From contig OZ024861.1 of assembly GCA_964017155.1 (NCBI GenBank), positions 20,902,713 to 20,966,712 of the forward strand: 64,000 nt of DNA. The letters are read 5' to 3'. Each line of letters begins with the position of its first letter. The stretch's first letter is position 1. The notes below the pieces were generated by a model. The model worked only from the letters and a program-made list of their open reading frames with translations, did not search any database and was not told where the DNA came from. The position numbers and the translations under genes are program-made. The DNA is from Oasisia sp. SBJ-2009 (Eukaryota; Annelida; Polychaeta; Sabellida; Siboglinidae). This document shows positions 57,969 to 64,000 of this stretch, piece after piece.

Positions 57969-59811
57969 AAATTTTGGCAATACGCCCAGGCAAAAATGAA
58001 GACAAGAACGGGTATACCCAACTTAATAAAAAGTGATTTGAAAGATGACTTAACAAACTCAGACTCGGAAAAAGCAGAGCTATTGGCTGATTATTTCTCT
58101 TCGGTATTTACAATTGAACCACAAGAGAATACTCCTGAGGAACCTATAAGATGTTATAATACAGTTGAAACGTGTACTATTAACCCATCAGTAGTGGCAG
58201 CAAAACTAAAAAACTAAAAACATTTAAATCACCTGGACCTGATGGCATACACCCCAGGGTCTTAAATGAATTAGCAGACTGCATCAGAATTCCATTATCA
58301 ATTATTTTTAACACATCTCTAACAACAGGCAAACTACCCAAAGAATGGAAACAGGCTAACATATCTCCAATCCATAAGAAAGGAAGTAAAACATTACCTC
58401 AAAATTACCGACCAGTCAGTATAACAAGTGTAGTGGGTAAGATAATGGAAGAAATAATTAGAGACACCATCACTGTACATATGAAAGAAAATGAGCTATT
58501 GAGTAAATGTCAGTTTGGTTTTGTAAAGGGCCGTTCAACAGTACTTCAACTATTAAAGGTATTAGATATATGGACTGAAACGCTGGACAATGGAGGCTGT
58601 ATTGATGTAATATATTGTGATTTTATGAAAGCATTTGACATGGTCCCACATTCAAAACTAATAAAAAAATGCAGAGCTATGGAATAAAGGGAAACCTAAT
58701 TAACTGGATCATAGATCTACTTTCACATAGAAAACAACGAATACGAATTAACAACATATTTTCTAACTGGCAAGAAGTGATCAGTGGAATACCACAAGGA
58801 TCTGTGATCGGCCCCCTTCTTTTTGTTATCTTCATAAATGATCTACCTGATGTTATAAAAAACTCTCATATTTTCCTATTTGCAGATGATATGAAACTGT
58901 TTAACCCTATTTATAGTGAAGATAACTGCAACATCCTACAAAAGGATCTCACCTCACCGGAGAAATGGTCAGAAACATCACTACTGAAATTTCATCCTGA
59001 CAAATGTTGTAACATGCGAATTGGACGTTCCTCCATAAGAAATGATGGATACACAATGGGTAAAGATCAGAAAACAATTAATAAAGCAGAAACAGTAAAG
59101 GATATTGGAGTAACTTTTGACTCATCACATAACTTCGAGGCACATATGTCAGAAAAAATTAATAAAGCCAATTCTATGATGGGGATAATTCGACGCACTT
59201 TTGAATATCTAGATGATAAGTGTTTTTCTACTGTTTTTAAGTCTCTTGTCCGACCACATATCGAGTATGCAAACCAGGTATGGAGTCCGTATTTAATGAA
59301 ACACATAACAGCACTTGAAAATGTTCAGCGTCGAGCAACTAAATTCATTCCTGGATATAAGGAACTGCATTATAAAGAACGTCTAATAAGATTAAAGCTA
59401 CCAACTCTTTCATACCGTCGACTTAGGCGAGACATGATAGAAATTTACAAAATATTAACTGGGAAATATGATTCTACTGTTACATCAAATTTTGTTACAT
59501 TAAGGGATAATGATTCAATAACGAGAGGGCACAACCTAAAAATATTTAAAGAAAGATGCCGATTAAACATCCGAAAAAATTCATTTGTATACCGATCTAC
59601 TGATGTATGGAATAGTCTGCCACAGTCTGTGGTAGATGCTCCATCAGTCCAATCATTTGAAGGTAGACTTGATAAACTATGGAAAAATCATCCTATAAAA
59701 AATGATTTTACTGCACCACCTCAACTATGGACTGTGTCACCTTTAGACGCATGCGCACAGTCTCAAATCAATGATCAAGACAGAGCTGGCACAAGAGGCA
59801 GAAATGCCTAA
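57969..59811 (+). pseudogene. reverse transcriptase part of CR1-like ORF2 (right arm)
   Basis: Continues FWQYAQAKMKTRTGIP, then the shared frameshift at the A-run near 58207-58215 (KLKN-stop), the finger region SPGPDGIHPRVLNELA, and NYRPVSITSV. The frame 58433-58687 holds motif A YCDFMKAFDMVPH and breaks at a private one-base loss in an A-run near 58665. The frame 58669-59811 carries SGIPQGSVIGPLLF, FADD and the full C-terminal region. In the ~460-residue overlap I count fewer than ten residue differences from the left-arm copy. Confidence 0.9.
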
Positions 59812-59853
59812 TTCAGCCAGAAAAGGACCTGTAAGAACCTGTAAGAATAAATT

Positions 59854-60092
59854 AGTCTCGCCCGCGTGTATCTACGTCTATTCATATAAGTCTGTCTCGT
59901 CCGCGCGTATTTCAGTCTATTCATGTCAGACTCGTCCGCGTGTAACTACATAGATTTATATGTCTTTATCGTTCGTGTGTTTCTACGTCTATTCATATAA
60001 GTCTGTCTCTTCCACGTATATCTCAGTCTATTCATATAAGTCAGTCTCCACCGCTCGTGTCTCAGACAATTCATATGTCATTGTCGTCCGGG
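59854..60092 (-). repeat. Family B minisatellite remnant between CR1-like element and ORF1 fragment (right arm)
   Basis: Mirror of 29116-29354; about six degenerate ~39-bp units. Confidence 0.85.
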
Positions 60093-61602
60093 TGTAATAA
60101 TTACACACAACTTTTACTAGCAACTCAACTGAGTTGGATTGGCATATTACAATAGGTTACAAATAACTCATCAAAATATCATAAAAATACAATAGAAATA
60201 CATTTGATACCGCAAATAATACCGTACTAATAGCTTTTTACTGACATTTGTATAAAGCCCATGGTATAAAGGAGTTACGGAATCTATTCGTTCTAGTAAT
60301 ATTATACTCGGAATGTCTTTTTTCAGGCAGCAGAACATTTTATCTACGTGTGCCGACTTTAATTTTATCAAAATATTTTTGAAAAGTGCTGTCCCATCTT
60401 ACATTCAACATATCCAGGTTAACATGTCTGAGTATCTCCGTGTAACCGAATCCAGGAAAAATACATTTTAAAGACCTTTTTTGTATAACTTCTATTTCGA
60501 CGGCAATACGCTGCTCACCGTGATGGTTGGTTTCACGGTTTTCGCATTCCGCAGTAGTTGTGCGATGTTTTCTTTTATGTTTGCTACACTTACTTCACTC
60601 GTTGTTTCGTGAATTCCTCTGTCGATGAAAATTTCGTCGATTGTTTCCGTATTAGCCGCGTCATCGATCATTTGTTCGATATCGGCGAGAATGGCGCCTG
60701 ATTTCTTTCGAATCTTGATGGGATTGCCACTGGACGCGTACATCACGTAGCAGGCTGTTCCCCACAAGCAGTGTCACTGCCTGTGGTCACCCATCGTTGG
60801 CATCAGCGTCGCCTTCTGGACGCTTGCTTTTCGCTATATCTTCTCGCAGACCTCGTATTTCTTGGTTCTGTTCACACATCAAGGAGACAAGCTGTTGGTT
60901 CGATCGTTCGAGTTTGACGAACAGCGACTCGAGGTGGGACGTCTTCTCGAGTAGACGCTCCTCGAATGTCGGTAGCATACGACATGACGCGCAGGAACAA
61001 ATGCCTATAACGTCCATATCGTCTTCACTGAAACACTCCGGGTGCACCCACGCCTGGCACAAATGACATTGATACATTTGACGGTTGTCCTTGCCGTTGA
61101 GTATGCAGGTCTTCACGCAGTATTTCCAGTTGTCTGCGTGCTTATCTTTCGCAGCTTTCCGGCGCGCTTTTCTTGACTTGTCAATCACCGGGTCACAAAT
61201 GACGTCTTCTGGCGGCAGATGTACCGGTAGTACAGGTGATCCGCAACAGTTTTCACCTGAACTGTTAGCCACCGGGCAAGAGTCGTTGTCCACGGTTGTT
61301 CAGGCGGAACCGGTAAAATTGGTTACAGCTAAGCTGATGTTATTGCTTTTAACTATTGTTCGTTTACCTGGTAGAGTCACCCGTTGGGCGACAAAAGGCC
61401 CAACCATCCAGCTAAATATTTAAAATACTTAAAATCTTTCACATCGGCTCGGCCTAATGAAAGATGTCACGTAAACGTGTATTCGTAAGGTGATCAACAC
61501 GTATATGATCATAAGAGTCACTATTAAGACCGATTAAAACTGGCAGAAATACTTAATTGAAACTAGCACTTCGTAAACCCGTCTAGCACTTGCAGTGGGG
61601 TG
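60093..61602 (-). mobile_element. CR1-like ORF1-bearing fragment (PHD + SGNH), right arm
   Basis: Mirror of 27606-29115 with constant coordinate sum 89208 across the whole block, so no net indel separates the two copies. Substitutions are very few. Confidence 0.82.
60492..61299 (-). pseudogene. CR1-like ORF1 PHD finger and degenerate SGNH esterase (right arm)
   Basis: Two frames: 60787-61299 with the PHD module (KYCVKTC, CHLC, WVHPECF, CSCASC) and the helix LERSNQQLVSLMCEQNQEIR; and 60492-60767 with GAILADIEQM and VSVANIKENIAQLLRNAKTV, preceded in another frame by VTLLVGNSLLRDV. It shares the internal frameshift and the Trp-to-Cys change with the left copy, so the fragment was already dead when duplicated. 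Confidence 0.75.
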
Positions 61603-63704
61603 GAGCATGTATCTACATCTATTTATATAAGTTTGTCTCGTCCGCTTTTTCTACATCTATTCATAAACCAGTTTCGTCCGCGTGTATCTCAGTGTGTTGA
61701 TGTTAGTTTGTATCGACCGCGTGTATCTACGTCTATTCATATCATTCTGTCTCATCCGCGTGTATCTACATCTATTAACATAATCTGCCTCGTCCGCATG
61801 TTTCTAGGTCTATTCATATAAGTCAGTCTCGTTAGCGTGTATTTAAGTCTATTCCTACCAGTCAGTCTCTTCCGCGTGTATCCAAGTCTATTGATATAAC
61901 TCTCGTCTCGTCCGAGTGTATCTACGTGTCTTTGTATAAGTCTGTACCGTCCGCGTGTATCTGTTTATTCATACATGTCCGTATTATCCACGTGTATCTA
62001 CATCTATTCATTTACGTCAGTATCGTCCTCGTGTATCTACGTATATTCATATTAGTCTGTCTCGTCCTCGTGTATCTACGGTAATTCTCTTATAAGTCAG
62101 TCTCGTCCGCGGGTACCTAAGTCTATATATATTTATGAAAATACGTCTTATCTGCGTTTTTCTAAGTCTATTCATAGAAGTCAGTCTCGTCCGGGTGTAT
62201 CTAAGTCTATTCTTAGAAATCAGTCTCACTCGCGTGTATTTAAATCTGTTCATACAAGTCAGTCTCTTCCGCATGTATCTAAGTCTATTTATATCAGTCA
62301 GTCTCGTCCGCGTGTATCTACGTCCATTCATATAAATATATCTCACACGCCTGTATCTACTTGTATTGACACAAGTCTTGTATCGTTCGCGTTTACCTGT
62401 CACTTCATTTAAGTCAGTCTCGTCCGCGTGTATCTTAATATATTCATATCAGCAGTCTCCTCCGCGTGTATCTAAGTCTATTCACATAAGTCAATCTCGT
62501 GCGCGTGTGTCTAAGTGTTTTCATATAAATCACTCTCTTCCCGTGTGTCTGAGTCTATTCACAGAAGTCAGTGTCGTCCCCGTTTATCTAAGTCTATTCA
62601 CATCAGTCAGTCTCTTCCGTGTGTAGCTACGTCTCTTCATATATCGTCCGCGTGTATCCATGTTTATTCATATAATTCAGTCTTTTCCGCGAGTATCTAC
62701 ATCTCTTCATACACGTCAGTCTCGTCTGCTTGTATCTATATATATTCATATAACTCTGTCTCGTCCGCATGCATCTAAGTCTATTCATATCAGTCAGTCT
62801 ACTCCGCCTTTATTTAAGTCTATTCTTTCATGTCAGTCGCGTCCGCGTGTATCTGAGTCTGTCTTTCCATATAAATCTGTCTCGTCCGCGTGTATCTACG
62901 TTTACTCGTATAAGTCAGTCTTGTCCGCGTGTATCTACGTCTCTTCATATATGTCTGTCTTGTCCGCTTGTATCTCGTATATATAAAATAAGTCTGTCTC
63001 GTCCACGTGCATCTACGTCTATTCATGGAAGTGTGTCTCTTCCGCATGTATCTACGTCTCTACGTATAAATCTGTGTCGTTCGCATGTATTTACCCGGAT
63101 ATGTCTATTTATAGGTCAGTCTATTCCGCGTGTATCTACGTGTATTCATATTAGTCTGTATCATCTGCATGTATCTACGTTAATTCATATCAAAATGTCT
63201 CGTCCGCTTGTATCTCCATCTATTCATATAACTCTACCTCGTCCGCGTGTATCTACGCCTATTCATACCAATCTGACTCGTATACGTGTACCACGTCTAT
63301 TAAAAAATCTGGCTCGTCCGCTAACATCTACGTCAATTCATATCACTCAATCTCAATCCGCGTGTAACTATGTCTATTATTAGAAGGCAACACGGCTGCG
63401 TGTATCTAAGTCCTTCATCTTAGTCTTTTTATTCCGCGTGTGTCTAAGTCTATTCGTATACGTCTGTCCCGTCCGCGTATCTCAGTCTATTCATACAATT
63501 CAGTCTCGTCCTCATGTATCTTTGTCTACATATATAACTCAGTCTCGTCTGCGTGTATCTACGTCTATTCATTTGAGTCTGTCTGGTTCGAGTGTATTGC
63601 TGTCTATTCATATAAATTAGTCTCGTTCGCGTGTATTTACGTCTATTCATATAAGTCTGTCTCGTCCGCGCGTATTTCAGTCTATTCATGTCAGACTCGT
63701 CCGT
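61603..63704 (-). repeat. Family B minisatellite, right distal array
   Basis: About 2.1 kb of ~39-bp units carrying the single-copy landmarks of the higher-order block and the second empty CR1 site (63612-63618). It keeps about 320 bp (about 63300-63640) missing in the left distal array. No gene. Confidence 0.9.
63612..63618. other. Second empty target site of the CR1-like element
   Basis: CATATAAATTAGTCTCGTTC, uninterrupted; same position in the higher-order block as 52294-52300. Confidence 0.8.
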
Positions 63705-63722
63705 GAACAGCGTCTCGAGGTG
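63705..63722 (-). other. 18-bp relic of CR1-like ORF1 at array junction (right arm)
   Basis: GAACAGCGTCTCGAGGTG, the reverse complement of 25809-25826 with one substitution (T for A at 63713). It directly abuts GT-oriented satellite at GGTGGGTGCG, where GTGGG could have served as microhomology. Confidence 0.83.
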
Positions 63723-64000
63723 GGTGCGTATGTGGTGCGTGTTTTGTATGTGTGATTGTTTGGGCGCGTGTGTGTAGGTGCGTGGGTGTGGGGGCGTGTT
63801 TGGGTGCGTGTGAACGGGTGCGTGTGTCGTTCATGTGGGTGTATGTCTGCGTACTTTGGCGCGCGTGTGTGCGTGTGTGGGTGCGTGTTTGGGTGCACGT
63901 GTATGGATTTGTGTGTGTGTGTGCTGTCGCGTGCGTGTGGGTCCGTGTGTGGGTGCACGTGTGAGTGCGTGTGTGGGTGCGTGTGTGTGTGTGCGTGTTT
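63723..64000 (+). repeat. GT-rich satellite array (mirror of the CA array)
   Basis: Mirrors the CA array at about 25400-25808, including GTGCGTGTGTCGTTCATG, TACTTTGGCGCGCGTGTG and GTGCTGTCGCGTGCGTGTGG landmarks. So the inverted duplication extends beyond the window's right end; its true length cannot be seen here. Confidence 0.9.

Larger units (their letters stand above)
55337..59846 (+). mobile_element. CR1-like non-LTR retrotransposon, full length but dead (right arm)
   Basis: 4510 bp, starting GATTGGATTGCGCATGCGTC and ending with two ACCTGTAAGA units, flanked by ATAAATT at 55330-55336 and 59847-59853. Mirror of 29362-33975. It lacks the ~147-bp segment present at 33422-33568 (the T-run at 55742-55757 abuts CACCCC directly) but keeps the endonuclease segment deleted on the left, so together the two arms allow the ancestral structure to be inferred. 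Confidence 0.92.
49678..63722 (-). repeat. Right arm of large imperfect inverted duplication
   Basis: Reverse-complement partner of 25809-37371. It has one additional ORF1-fragment plus family B unit (about 49678-52386 against 52387 onward, period about 2771) and retains about 320 bp near the distal end (about 63300-63640) that the left arm lost. Substitutions are scattered throughout, so the two arms are independent DNA with their own history. Confidence 0.92.

Noticed and set aside
25809..63722. Simple fold-back sequencing or assembly artefact as the explanation for the palindrome
   Set aside because: Arms differ in many substitutions, several indels of 47 to 320 bp, a microsatellite expansion and a 2.77-kb unit, which a single-molecule fold-back would not create. 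Placement of two haplotypes in one contig is still possible and listed as a check.

Overview
This window looks like repeat-dominated nuclear DNA of an animal, probably an invertebrate. I see no host gene, tRNA, rRNA or CRISPR array. Every protein-coding stretch I can support belongs to a decayed APE-type non-LTR retrotransposon (L2/CR1-like, RTE-like or CR1-like). Several of these carry the PHD finger and SGNH-esterase ORF1 modules known from CR1-like elements of animals. I cannot name the organism; a marine invertebrate such as a mollusc is only a guess.

Layout. (1) 1-20036: a GT-rich array built on a ~12-bp GTGTGTGGGTGC-like unit. It is interrupted by three related L2/CR1-like copies (4981-6803, 9316-11341, 18256-20036), all 5'-truncated at the same point, and by a near-full-length RTE-like element (12741-16679) that holds a nested, opposite-strand L2-like fragment (~15283-16068). 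(2) 20037-25808: the same array in the opposite orientation (CA-rich), joined directly to L2-like copy C. (3) 25809-63722: a large imperfect inverted duplication. Each arm holds arrays of a ~39-bp minisatellite (here family B), copies of a CR1-like ORF1 fragment (PHD finger, in the longest copies also a degenerate SGNH region), and one ~4.5-kb CR1-like element (29362-33975 minus; 55337-59846 plus). The ~12.3-kb centre (37372-49677) is a different, CpG-rich ~40-bp satellite (here family A) that flips strand about 20 times. (4) 63723-64000: the GT array again, mirroring the CA array on the left.

History readable from the sequence. The CR1-like element inserted into family B with a 7-bp target duplication (ATAAATT), and two unoccupied versions of the site survive in the window. 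Its inactivating frameshift in an A-run is present in both arms, so the inverted duplication copied an already dead element. Each arm then gained its own stops, indels and microsatellite changes. This divergence argues against a simple fold-back assembly error. The right arm has one extra ~2.77-kb unit (ORF1 fragment plus family B array).

The long reading frames rich in Cys/Val, His/Thr, Arg/Thr or Lys/Arg are consequences of short repeats lacking stop codons and are not annotated as genes. The most unusual content is structural: the nested palindrome, the strand-switching satellite, and the junction relics that record how the arrays were joined.
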